A DNA stretch of 64,000 bases from Streptomyces spiroverticillatus (GTDB lineage Bacteria > Actinomycetota > Actinomycetes > Streptomycetales > Streptomycetaceae): contig BMUX01000016.1 in NCBI GenBank assembly GCA_014650415.1, positions 12,390 through 76,389 on the forward strand. The letters are read 5' to 3'. This document shows positions 50,020 to 58,826 of the stretch, one piece after another (position 1 is the first letter of the stretch; each line of letters starts with the position of its first letter). The notes beneath the pieces are model-generated. The model ran no database searches, was not told the DNA's origin, and saw only the letters and a list, made by a program, of their open reading frames with translations. The translations under genes were made by a program, and so were the position numbers.

Positions 50020-50295
50020 GGTTCCTCCGGAGTGCGGTGGCGACGCGTGGAGTTCCTGTGGCGGCGGTGTGACGCCGGACACCCCCGCCCGGTTCCCGTG
50101 TGAGCCAGGACACCTTTCGCGTACCCCTGCACGACCGGGGCAGCATCCACGTCGAGCAGGCAGGACGCCGGCGGCGGGACCACAGCGTGAGCGAGACGTC
50201 TCACCATGCGATACCCCCCTGGCGTGAGAGGCCCGCTCGTTAAACTGACCCGAGCGCAGTAATGAACTGCCGCAATGGACTAACGAGGAGCGCAC

Positions 50296-51567
50296 GTGGG
50301 CCTTGTCGTGCAGAAGTACGGAGGCTCCTCCGTCGCCGATGCCGAAGGCATCAAGCGTGTCGCCAAGCGAGTCGTCGATGCCAAGAAGGCCGGCCATCAG
50401 GTCGTCGTCGTGGTGTCCGCGATGGGCGACACCACGGATGAGCTGATCGACCTCGCCGGGCAGGTATCTCCGATCCCTGCCGGGCGCGAATTCGACATGC
50501 TGCTGACCGCAGGAGAGCGGATCTCCATGGCCCTGCTGGCCATGGCGATCAAAAACCTGGGCCACGAGGCCCAGTCCTTCACGGGCAGCCAGGCCGGAGT
50601 CATCACCGACTCGGTCCACAACAAAGCGCGGATCATCGACGTCACCCCGGGCCGCATCCGGACCTCGATCGACGAGGGCAACATCGCCATCGTCGCCGGG
50701 TTCCAGGGCGTCAGCCAGGAGGGGAAGAACATCACGACCCTCGGTCGCGGTGGTTCCGACACGACGGCCGTCGCGCTGGCCGCCGCCCTCGACGCCGAGG
50801 TCTGCGAGATCTACACGGACGTGGACGGCGTGTTCACCGCCGACCCCCGTGTGGTGAAGAAGGCGAAGAAGATCGAGTGGATCTCCTTCGAGGACATGCT
50901 GGAGCTGGCCGCGTCCGGCTCCAAGGTGCTGCTGCACCGGTGCGTGGAGTACGCACGCCGCTACAACATTCCGATCCACGTCCGCTCGTCCTTCTCCGGA
51001 CTGCGCGGCACCTGGGTCAGCAACGAGCCGCAGGGAGACCAGCAGGTGGAGCAGGCCATCATCTCCGGAGTCGCCCACGACGTCTCCGAGGCGAAGATCA
51101 CGGTCGTCGGCGTCCCGGACAAGCCGGGCGAGGCCGCGGCGATCTTCCGCGCCATCGCGGACGCCGAGATCAACATCGACATGGTCGTGCAGAACGTGTC
51201 CGCCGCCTCGACGGGGCTCACGGACATCTCCTTCACGCTGCCCAAGACCGAGGGCCGCAAGGCCACCGACGCGCTGGAGAAGGCGCGCTCGATCATCGGT
51301 TACGACTCGCTGCGCTACGACGACCAGATCGGCAAGATCTCCCTGGTCGGGGCCGGCATGAAGACGAACCCGGGCGTCACGGCGGGCTTCTTCGAGGCTC
51401 TGTCCGACGCGGGCGTGAACATCGAGCTGATCTCGACCTCCGAGATCCGCATCTCGGTGGTCACCCGCGCCGACGACGTCAACGAGGCCGTCCGCGCCGT
51501 GCACACCGCCTTCGGACTCGACACGGACTCCGACGAGGCCGTGGTCTACGGAGGCACCGGAAGGTGA
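50296..51567 (+). CDS. ask: Aspartokinase
   Basis: This 423-aa enzyme phosphorylates aspartate for Lys/Thr/Met and diaminopimelate synthesis. The kinase domain starts GLVVQKYGGSSVADAEGIKR; TLGRGGSDTTAVALAAAL is the substrate site. Two ACT domains at about 265-420 bind Lys/Thr. GTG50296 has GAGGAG upstream. It is coupled to asd by a GTGA overlap. An internal start at 51046 can yield a separate beta subunit. Confidence 0.97.
   Translation: MGLVVQKYGGSSVADAEGIKRVAKRVVDAKKAGHQVVVVVSAMGDTTDELIDLAGQVSPIPAGREFDMLLTAGERISMALLAMAIKNLGHEAQSFTGSQAGVITDSVHNKARIIDVTPGRIRTSIDEGNIAIVAGFQGVSQEGKNITTLGRGGSDTTAVALAAALDAEVCEIYTDVDGVFTADPRVVKKAKKIEWISFEDMLELAASGSKVLLHRCVEYARRYNIPIHVRSSFSGLRGTWVSNEPQGDQQVEQAIISGVAHDVSEAKITVVGVPDKPGEAAAIFRAIADAEINIDMVVQNVSAASTGLTDISFTLPKTEGRKATDALEKARSIIGYDSLRYDDQIGKISLVGAGMKTNPGVTAGFFEALSDAGVNIELISTSEIRISVVTRADDVNEAVRAVHTAFGLDTDSDEAVVYGGTGR
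51046..51567 (+). other. Internal start for the aspartokinase beta subunit
   Basis: GTG51046 (codon 251) is preceded at 8 bp by AGGGAG (51032-51037) and would give a 173-aa ACT-only chain starting VEQAIISGVAHDVSEAK. This is the same position as the known beta start in Corynebacterium aspartokinase. An alpha2beta2 enzyme is likely. Confidence 0.65.
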
Positions 51568-52625
51568 CGCAGAAGCCGACGCTCGCGGTCGTCGGGGCGA
51601 CCGGGGCGGTCGGCCGGGTCATGCTCCAGATCCTGTCGCAGCACGCCGACGTCTGGGGCGAGATCCGACTCCTGGCCTCCCCGCACTCGGCCGGCGCCAA
51701 GCTGGCCGTGCGCGGGGAGGAGTCCGAGGTCCACGCACTCTCCGAGGAAGCTCTGGAGGGCGTGGACGTCGCGCTGTTCGACGTGCCCGACCAGGTGGCC
51801 GCCCAGTGGGCGCCCGTCGCCGTCGCCAAGGGCGCGGTGGTGGTGGACAATTCGGCCGCTTTCCGTCAGGAAGCGGATGTTCCGCTCGTGGTCCCCGAGG
51901 TCAATCCGCACTGTGTACGGGTGAGGCCGCGCAGCATCGTCGCCACCCCCAACTGCACCACCCTCTCGATGATCGTGGCGCTCGGCGCCCTGCACGCCGA
52001 GTTCGGCCTGACCGAGCTGGTGGTCTCCTCGTACCAGGCGGCCAGCGGGGCCGGACAGCGCGGCATCGACACCCTGCGCGCCCAGCTCTCGCTGCTCGCG
52101 GCCGAGCCGGACGCGGGCACCACCCCGGGCGGGGTGCGCCGTGCGGTCGGCGACGACCTGGGGCCCTTCCCGGCGCCGCTCGCGCTGAACGTCGTGCCCT
52201 GGGTCGGCGAACCGCAGGACGGCGGCTGGTCCTCCGAGGAGCTGAAGATCCGCGAGGAGTCCCGCAAGATCCTGGGCCTGCCCGACCTGCGGGTCACCGC
52301 CACCTGCGTACGCGTACCCGTCATCAGCACGCACTCCGCGTCCGTGCACGCCCGCTTCCAGTCCGAGGTGACCGTGGAGCGGGCCGAGGAGATCCTCGCC
52401 ACCGCCCCCGGCGTGGTCCTCTTCGACGACCCTGCGGCCGGCGACTTCCCCACCCCCGCCGACGTGGTCGGCACCGACCCCACCTGGGTCGGCCGGGTGC
52501 GCCGCTCGATGGACGACCCGCAGGCCCTGGAACTCTTCGTCTGTGGCGACAATCTCCGCAAGGGATCTGCCCTGAATACGGTGCAGATCGCCGAATTGGT
52601 CGCTTCTGAATTCGCTCCGAGCTGA
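51564..52625 (+). CDS. asd: Aspartate-semialdehyde dehydrogenase
   Basis: This 353-aa NADP enzyme has the Rossmann motif VVGATGAVGRVML, the active-site Cys in TPNCTT, SSYQAASGAGQ and the catalytic His region VISTHSASVHARF. It reduces aspartyl phosphate made by Ask. GTG51564 overlaps the ask stop. Confidence 0.97.
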   Translation: MTQKPTLAVVGATGAVGRVMLQILSQHADVWGEIRLLASPHSAGAKLAVRGEESEVHALSEEALEGVDVALFDVPDQVAAQWAPVAVAKGAVVVDNSAAFRQEADVPLVVPEVNPHCVRVRPRSIVATPNCTTLSMIVALGALHAEFGLTELVVSSYQAASGAGQRGIDTLRAQLSLLAAEPDAGTTPGGVRRAVGDDLGPFPAPLALNVVPWVGEPQDGGWSSEELKIREESRKILGLPDLRVTATCVRVPVISTHSASVHARFQSEVTVERAEEILATAPGVVLFDDPAAGDFPTPADVVGTDPTWVGRVRRSMDDPQALELFVCGDNLRKGSALNTVQIAELVASEFAPS

Positions 52626-53036
52626 CCGGAATTCTTTGTAGGATCTGTGAAAGCCCTGTGCATGTGTAACAGGTCCGGACCACAGAGGATGGACTGTCGG
52701 CAGGGCGTTGTCGTGCCGAGTTCCCGTCGTACGGGGGTGTCGTACGGGAAATCGTGCGGGGGTGCGGGCGGAACGGGGGAGTCCGGGGGGACCGGAGGGC
52801 CGGGGGAATTCGGGGGAATTGCCTACGGCCTTGTGGGAACCGGCAGTTGGGCCCCCGGCGTCTCTGTCGACGCCCTCGGACGAGGCCGCGGAAATATCGG
52901 GGTAAACCCGGCCAAAAGGGGAGGGGCGGTTGCGCATGGGACACGTCGATGCGGCGCACGGGGTGCGAGGTGCGGCGCACCTGTCGAGCACGCCGTCAAA
53001 GGCGGCGTCCCACGCGTACAACCCTGACGGGGAGAA
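52626..53036 (+). other. 411-bp gap before the sigma factor
   Basis: No supported gene. The first 60 bp are AT-richer (GAATTCTTTGTAGGATCTGT) and may hold asd 3' signals or a promoter. The middle is G-rich. An open frame at 52647-53027 has poor codon character and no start signal. Confidence 0.5.
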
Positions 53037-53870
53037 GTGTGTCCAACAGGCGTGGCAGCAGAGGTTCTCGACATCACGGCGGTCTCGCTGCGCGGCGCGT
53101 CAGTGCGCCCGCGGCGCGCGTCCCGCATGCCCGGCGGCATGCCGGTGATCGCCCCCATGCCCGCGGCGCGTCCGGTGCGCCTGCCGGTCCAGCAGGCGCT
53201 CACGTCTGTCCCGCCGATGGTGGTGCCCGCCGCGGCGGAGTTCGCCGGACGCGTCCCGGACCGGCCCGCGACACCCACGGGGCCCGTACTCGTGGCCGCT
53301 GACGAGAGGACCCTCGCCGGGCGCACGGCCGAGGGCACGCAGAGCGCCGTGGCCTCCGGGGGCACGCAGGCCGCCGAAGGCACCACCGTCGACCACCTCA
53401 CCGAGACCTACCGCGCGCACTACCGCTCGCTGCTGGGCCTCGCCGCGCTGCTCCTGGACGACCTGGCCTCCTGCGAGGACGTGGTCCAGGAGGCGTTCAT
53501 CCGGGTCCACTCGGCGCGCGGCCGGGTCCGCGAGCCCGAGAAGACCCTCGCCTATCTGCGCCAGACGGTCGTCAACCTGTCCCGCTCGGCGCTGCGCCGC
53601 CGCATCCTGGGCCTGAAACTCCTCTCCAAGCCGATGCCGGACATGGCGAGCGCCGAGGAGGGCGCGTACGTCAGCCTGGAGCGGGACGCGCTGATCAAGG
53701 CGATGCGCGGCCTCCAGCGCCGCCAGCGCGAGGTGCTGAGCCTGCGCTACTTCGCCGACATGACGGAGGCGCAGGTCGCCGAGGTGCTCGGAATATCCCT
53801 GGGCTCGGTGAAGGCGTACGGTTCACGCGGGATCGCGGCGCTGCGCGTCGCGATGGAGGCGACCGCATGA
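53037..53870 (+). CDS. ECF sigma factor, SigE-like actinobacterial group
   Basis: This 277-aa sigma factor has a long disordered N-terminus (about 115 residues), then region 2 (YRAHYRSLLGLAALLLDDLA ... VVQEAFIRVH) and region 4 (LQRRQREVLSLRYFADMTEA ... VAEVLGISLGSVKAYGSRG). GTG53037 has GGGGAGAA upstream. ATGA overlap with a membrane protein gene points to a sigma/anti-sigma pair. Confidence 0.92.
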   Translation: MCPTGVAAEVLDITAVSLRGASVRPRRASRMPGGMPVIAPMPAARPVRLPVQQALTSVPPMVVPAAAEFAGRVPDRPATPTGPVLVAADERTLAGRTAEGTQSAVASGGTQAAEGTTVDHLTETYRAHYRSLLGLAALLLDDLASCEDVVQEAFIRVHSARGRVREPEKTLAYLRQTVVNLSRSALRRRILGLKLLSKPMPDMASAEEGAYVSLERDALIKAMRGLQRRQREVLSLRYFADMTEAQVAEVLGISLGSVKAYGSRGIAALRVAMEATA

Positions 53871-55324
53871 GCGGGAGCGACCACGAGAGGTACGGGCCGG
53901 ACGGGCCGCGCAACGACCGGACTGGAAAGAACAACGCTGTGAACGACGGGCGCGACGGGCGCGAGGAGCGCCACGGGCGGGAGAACCCGGCGAATCCCTT
54001 CGGGGGACCTGCTGGTGCCGGTTCTGGTGCCGGGCAGCCCCACCGGGGCGCCTCCTGGGGTTCCGACGGCGGTACGTACCCGGGCGCACCCGGCGGCGGC
54101 CCCTTCCCCGGCCCCCGCGCCCCGCAGGGACCCCACGGATCCCAGGGCCCGCACGGCTCCCAGGGCCCGCACGGCTCCCACGGCTCCCGGCAGGGCGGCG
54201 GCACCACCCTCCCCTTCCCGTCCCCCGCCGCGCAGGCCACCCCCGACCTCAGCCCCGACGAGCTGGCCGTCCGGCGCCTCATGCAGGGCGCCGTACAGGA
54301 TCTGGAGCCCTCCGACGGCGCGCTGGACCACCTGCGCCGCGCGGTGCCGCTGCGGCGCACCCGCAGGCGGCAGGCGGTGGTCGGGGCGGCGGCAGCGGCG
54401 CTGCTGATAGGCACGGCGATCCCGGCCTTCCTGCACGTCTCCCGCTCCGGCAGCACCACCACCGCGAACTCCGCCAACGCGGGCCACTCCGAGAGCACCG
54501 AGGGCTCCGACGGGGGCACCTCCGGCACGGGCAGCGACGGCACCGGCCAGGGGCCGGCCGACCCGCAGGACAAGACGCCGGGCAAGACCACGGGCAAGGG
54601 CCCCGACGGCAAGACGGAGGCCCCCGTTCCGGGAGTGCCCGACACGGGTCAGGGCGACACCGACGGGGCCGACGCGCACCGTCCGGACGCGTACGAACAA
54701 CCCAGCGACGAGCCCGAGAAGCCCGCCTGCGACGGCAGCCAGCTGGAGGTCGTGAAGGCGACCACGGGCGCCCCGGACTCGACGGGCAAGGTCTACGGGG
54801 CCTTCCGCATCGCCAACAAGTCCGGCGCGGAGTGCGCCGTTCCGGGCGAGGGCCGGATGAAGTTCCAGGCGATGGGCGCGGCCGACCAGAACCGCATCAA
54901 GGTCGTCGAGCACAAGCAGGGCGACCCGGCGGTGGGCCTGCCCGACCCGGCGAAGGAGGCGCGCAGCCTGGTGCTGCCGCCGGAAGCGGCGTACGAGGTG
55001 CAGTTCGCCTGGGTCCCGCAGGACACCTGTCCCAGCACGGGGGCCACCCCGAAGCCGACCCCCACGGGCGAGAACCCGGGCGCCGGCGGCACGGAAGGCG
55101 GCACTCCGGGCGGCGAACCGGGCGGCAAGGTCCCCGAGACGGGCCCCCAGGACGAGAAGTCGACCGGCACCACCACCCAGCTCCTCACCGGTGACGGCGA
55201 CCCGGCGGACGGCAAGGTGGCGGTGACGCACACGCCGGAGGAGGGCGCACCGAGCGCCGCGACGACCATCCCCAACGCGTGCGCGGGCACGATCTACCGG
55301 ACAGGCGTGCTGGACGCTCCCTGA
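53867..55324 (+). CDS. Putative membrane partner (anti-sigma-like) of the ECF sigma factor
   Basis: This 485-aa protein has a Gly/His/Ser-rich N-terminal cytoplasmic region with collagen-like GPHGSQ repeats. A helical segment (DELAVRRLMQGAVQDLEPSD) precedes one TM (VVGAAAAALLIGTAIPAFLH). A Gly/Thr/Ser-rich stalk leads to a C-terminal domain (CDGSQLEVVKATTGAPDSTG...). Coupling to the sigma gene and the single TM suggest an anti-sigma factor, but no ZAS motif is seen. It overlaps the convergent SURF1 gene by 31 bp. Confidence 0.75.
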   Translation: MSGSDHERYGPDGPRNDRTGKNNAVNDGRDGREERHGRENPANPFGGPAGAGSGAGQPHRGASWGSDGGTYPGAPGGGPFPGPRAPQGPHGSQGPHGSQGPHGSHGSRQGGGTTLPFPSPAAQATPDLSPDELAVRRLMQGAVQDLEPSDGALDHLRRAVPLRRTRRRQAVVGAAAAALLIGTAIPAFLHVSRSGSTTTANSANAGHSESTEGSDGGTSGTGSDGTGQGPADPQDKTPGKTTGKGPDGKTEAPVPGVPDTGQGDTDGADAHRPDAYEQPSDEPEKPACDGSQLEVVKATTGAPDSTGKVYGAFRIANKSGAECAVPGEGRMKFQAMGAADQNRIKVVEHKQGDPAVGLPDPAKEARSLVLPPEAAYEVQFAWVPQDTCPSTGATPKPTPTGENPGAGGTEGGTPGGEPGGKVPETGPQDEKSTGTTTQLLTGDGDPADGKVAVTHTPEEGAPSAATTIPNACAGTIYRTGVLDAP

Positions 55325-56097
55325 TCCGCGCTCTGCTCCTCCGAGGGAATCCCGAGCGCGAGGTCCCGGGCGGCCTCGACCTCGCGGCGCACCAGCCGGA
55401 ACCACATGAAGAGCACGAATCCGGCGAACACGAACCACTCACCGGTGTAGCCGAGGTTCTGGAACGCCTTCAGATCCAGTCCACTGCCCTGCGGGGCCAC
55501 GGCAGGCACGGCCTTCATGCCGCCCGTCTGCCCGGAACTCTGCGTGATCCAGGCGTCGTACACGTCGTACGGCACCAGATTCACGAGCGTCGCGGAACTG
55601 ATCATCCCGACCTGCCCGCGCGGCAGCCCGCCGGCCGCATTGACCCCGTCGGTCTGCGCGTTCTCCGACGCCTGAAGCGCTCCGACGACGGTCACCCGCC
55701 CCTGCGGGGCGGCCGGCGGGGTGGCCCCCCCGGCCTCCCCGGCGACCCACCCCCGTACGACGGGAATGGCCTTCCCCGCCCCGGTCTTCAGCATCCCGAG
55801 GACGTAGTACCCGTCCCGGTCGTCGAGCCGGCGCCCGGGGACCAGGAACTGCTCCCCGTACGTGCCCTCGACCTCGGCCTGCTTGCCGGAGGTCTCCGTC
55901 GTCACCGGCAGCAGCGACGCCAGCGGTGCGGCAGCCTGCCGGGCGGGATCGGGGGCGGACTCGGCGCTGCGGTGCGAGTCGACCCGGTCCTCGAAGCGGC
56001 CGAGCTGCCAGGACCCCATGAAGATGCAGAAGGGGATGGCCAGCACGACGAACAGGTTGATCCCCCACCAGCGCGGGGTCAGCAGAAACCGGTACAC
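55294..56097 (-). CDS. SURF1-family protein
   Basis: This 267-aa protein has the SURF1 layout: an N-terminal TM (WWGINLFVVLAIPFCIFMGS), WQLGRFEDR, the soluble domain with VEGTYGEQFLVPGRRLDDRD and a C-terminal TM. It acts in cytochrome c oxidase assembly (heme a insertion). GTG56097 was chosen because the TM follows at once. Confidence 0.9.
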   Translation of the reverse strand: MYRFLLTPRWWGINLFVVLAIPFCIFMGSWQLGRFEDRVDSHRSAESAPDPARQAAAPLASLLPVTTETSGKQAEVEGTYGEQFLVPGRRLDDRDGYYVLGMLKTGAGKAIPVVRGWVAGEAGGATPPAAPQGRVTVVGALQASENAQTDGVNAAGGLPRGQVGMISSATLVNLVPYDVYDAWITQSSGQTGGMKAVPAVAPQGSGLDLKAFQNLGYTGEWFVFAGFVLFMWFRLVRREVEAARDLALGIPSEEQSADQGASSTPVR

Positions 56098-56153
56098 GCC
56101 CTCAAAGGTACGTTCCCGTCCGGTCCCTCCCGCCGCCGCCCCCGCCCGAGCCC

Positions 56154-57962
56154 TCAGCCCAGGTGCCGCTTCACGAAGTCGATCTCCAGCCGCACCTGCT
56201 TGATCCGCTCCTCCACCACCAGCGACCCGTGCCCGGCCTCGTACCGGTACACCTCGTGGACCGCCCCGCGTGCCGCCAGCCGGTCCACGTAGTTCTCGAC
56301 CTGCTGGATCGGGCATCGCGGGTCGTTCATCCCCGCCGAGATGTAGACGGGCACGCGCACCTCGTCGACGTACGTCAGCGGCGACGACGCCTCGAACCTC
56401 TCCGGCACCTCCTCGGGCGTCCCCCCGAACAGGGTCCGGTCGAGCGCCTTGAGCGCCTCCATCTCGTCCTCGTACGCCGTCACGTAGTCGGCGACGGGCA
56501 CCGCCGCCACGCCCAGCGCCCAGGCCTCGGGCTGCGTCCCGACCCCGAGCAGCGTGAGGAACCCGCCCCACGACCCCCCGGACAGCACGATCCGCTCGGG
56601 ATCCGCGAGCCCACTGCTGACGGCCCACTCCCGGACCGCCCCGATGTCCTCCAGCTCGATCAGCCCGACCCGGTGCTTGAGCGCGTCCGTCCACTCACGC
56701 CCGTACCCGGTGGACCCCCGGTAGTTCACCCGTACAACAGCGAACCCGTGATCCACCCAGGCCGCCGGCCCCGACGCGAACGCATCGCTGTCGTGCCACG
56801 TCGGCCCGCCGTGCACCTCGAAGATCGTCGGATACGGGCCGTCCCCGGCCCCCTCCGGCCGCTGCACCAGCGCGTGCACGCGCCCGCCGGGCCCGTCCAC
56901 CCACACGGTCTCCACGGGCACGGACTTCGGCGCCTTCGCCCCCGGCGGATCCAGCACGACCCCGCCCGCCGTCGACCGTACGACCGGCGGCTCGGCGGCC
57001 GACGACCACATGTACTCGACCGACCCGTCCGGCCGCGCGGTGGCCCCGCTGACCGACCCGACCGGCGTCTCGACCTGCTTCAGCTCGCCACTGGCGATCT
57101 CGTACCGCCACAGCTCGCCCCGTGCCTCGTAGCTGTGCCCGATGACCAGCGCGGTCCCGTCCGGGTACCAGTCCGCGTCCACGTCGCCCGGCAGGTCGAT
57201 CGCCAGCTCGGTCTCGGTCCCGGCGACGGGGTCCCAGATCATGGGCTCCCACCGCCCGCGCCGCTGATGCCCGACCAGCAGCCGGCTGTCCCCGTCCACG
57301 GGCGAGAACCCGAGCACGGCGAGCCCCAGCTCCTCCGTCCCGCCCTTCGAATCGTCCAGCTCCCCGACGACACCCCCATCACTCACCCGCACCACCCGCA
57401 ACGACGAATGCATGGCATCCCCGTGCTCGGTGTGCTCGATGGCCAGCAGCGCGGAGTCATGGCTCAGATCCCCGACCCCGGCCGACTCCCGGTGCCGGTA
57501 GATCTCGACGGGCGCACCCTTTCCACCTCGTACGACATGAACGGTCGACCCCTCCTCATCGGTCGACCGCCCCACCACGACAGTCCCGTCCACCCCCAAC
57601 GCCAGCCCGGCCGGATACGACGCCTCCAGCCCCTCCACGGCCAGCACGTCCGCCCCGCCCCCGAACGGCTGCCGCATCCAGACCCCGAACTCGTCCCCGT
57701 CCGTGTCGCTGAACCACCACACGGACTCCCCGTCCGGCGTCAGCACCCCGTCCGTGGTCCCGTTCGCCCGATCGGTGACCTGCCGCTGCTCCCCGCTCTC
57801 ACGGTCCCAGGCATACAGCTCGTACGTCCCCGTCGCGTTCGACACGAACAACGCCCGCTCAGGAGCCTCCTCGGCCCAGTCGGGCAACGAAACCCGCGCC
57901 GCCCGAAACCGCTGCTCCCACAGGGGAACGTCCGTCACCGTGGTCTTCTCGTCGCTGCTCAT
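56154..57962 (-). CDS. S9-family serine peptidase (prolyl oligopeptidase type)
   Basis: This 602-aa protein has an N-terminal beta-propeller (repeated DG-x-SVWW, SPVDGDSRLLV blades to about 340) and a C-terminal alpha/beta hydrolase with Ser in GGSWGGFLTLLG, Asp in SAGMNDPRCP and His in YEAGHGSLVVEE. It is acyl-aminoacyl-peptidase/POP-like, and cytoplasmic, as no signal is seen. ATG57962 fits. Confidence 0.92.
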   Translation of the reverse strand: MSSDEKTTVTDVPLWEQRFRAARVSLPDWAEEAPERALFVSNATGTYELYAWDRESGEQRQVTDRANGTTDGVLTPDGESVWWFSDTDGDEFGVWMRQPFGGGADVLAVEGLEASYPAGLALGVDGTVVVGRSTDEEGSTVHVVRGGKGAPVEIYRHRESAGVGDLSHDSALLAIEHTEHGDAMHSSLRVVRVSDGGVVGELDDSKGGTEELGLAVLGFSPVDGDSRLLVGHQRRGRWEPMIWDPVAGTETELAIDLPGDVDADWYPDGTALVIGHSYEARGELWRYEIASGELKQVETPVGSVSGATARPDGSVEYMWSSAAEPPVVRSTAGGVVLDPPGAKAPKSVPVETVWVDGPGGRVHALVQRPEGAGDGPYPTIFEVHGGPTWHDSDAFASGPAAWVDHGFAVVRVNYRGSTGYGREWTDALKHRVGLIELEDIGAVREWAVSSGLADPERIVLSGGSWGGFLTLLGVGTQPEAWALGVAAVPVADYVTAYEDEMEALKALDRTLFGGTPEEVPERFEASSPLTYVDEVRVPVYISAGMNDPRCPIQQVENYVDRLAARGAVHEVYRYEAGHGSLVVEERIKQVRLEIDFVKRHLG

Positions 57963-58045
57963 CCCCCCATCAAACAGGACCACCCCCCACCCTCAAACGG
58001 AATCGTCCCCCCTCATTTGTCAGACCCGCCCCCCACACTCCCCTC

Positions 58046-58444
58046 ATGACGGAAAACCTCTCTCCCACGCCGCCCCTCCCCACCCTGATCGCCACCTACT
58101 GGAAGGCGGTGAACGACCACGACTGGGACCTCTTCGACACGACCCTGGCGGACGACGTCGTCTACGACCTCCCCCAGACCCGCGAACGCATCCGCGGCAA
58201 GGAGGCCTACTCCCGCTTCAACCGCGAATACCCGGGCGCCTGGCAGACCCGCGTCCTGCGCACGGTCGTCGAATCCCCCCAGGCCGCCACCTGGACCCAC
58301 ACCACCTCCGGCCTGACGGAACTGCACGCCCAGACCTTCTTCACCACCGACCCGCGCACGGGCCTGATCACCGAGATCACCGAATTCTGGCCCGAACCCT
58401 ACGAACCCCCGACGGGCCGCGAACACCTGGTGGAGCGCTACTGA
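58046..58444 (+). CDS. SnoaL/NTF2-like protein
   Basis: This 132-aa cone-fold protein has TLIATYWKAVNDHDWDLFDT, YDLPQTRERIRGKEAYSRFN and ITEITEFWPEPYEPPTGREH. It could be an isomerase/cyclase or a binding protein; the specific role is unknown. It overlaps the convergent DUF6191 gene by 7 bp. Confidence 0.85.
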   Translation: MTENLSPTPPLPTLIATYWKAVNDHDWDLFDTTLADDVVYDLPQTRERIRGKEAYSRFNREYPGAWQTRVLRTVVESPQAATWTHTTSGLTELHAQTFFTTDPRTGLITEITEFWPEPYEPPTGREHLVERY

Positions 58445-58767
58445 CGGCCGCCCGTCCCCCGGGGCAGCCGCACCACCGCGGTCCCGCCCCGCAGATCCAC
58501 ACTGGTCCGATGCGGCGGCGCCCCGTCCTCCTCGTCGTCCCGCATGACGAGCGAACTCTGCCGCTCCTTCAGCTCGTTCTGCTTCCCCGGCGAGAAACTG
58601 GCGTGCAACTGCTCGAACCCCGTCGCCGACACCTGCCCCCGAGTCCCCCGCCCCCGCCAGGGCAGCACCCCGGCCCGCCCCATCCTGAGCAACATCTGAT
58701 CCACGAACGCCACCACGGTCAACGCGATGACCAACCCCGGCAAAGTGAGCAACACGGCAAACCCCAT
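58438..58767 (-). CDS. DUF6191-type small membrane protein
   Basis: This 109-aa protein has one TM at the N-terminus (MGFAVLLTLPGLVIALTVVA) and a basic cytoplasmic tail with SATGFEQLHASFSPGKQNEL, the typical DUF6191 core. Function unknown. Confidence 0.8.
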   Translation of the reverse strand: MGFAVLLTLPGLVIALTVVAFVDQMLLRMGRAGVLPWRGRGTRGQVSATGFEQLHASFSPGKQNELKERQSSLVMRDDEEDGAPPHRTSVDLRGGTAVVRLPRGTGGRQ

Positions 58768-58826
58768 ACCCCCAGCATCCCGCGCCACCGTCACGCAAAC
58801 CAGTCGAACGGAGTCGCTTTCCCACC

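Noticed and set aside
52647..53027. 126-codon frame before the sigma factor
   Set aside because: Glycine-rich, without a ribosome-binding site, and its end nearly meets the sigma gene start; composition looks like non-coding G-rich sequence.
54124..54190. Separate repeat element inside the sigma partner gene
   Set aside because: The 18-bp units stay in frame and encode GPHGSQ repeats, so they are part of the coding region.
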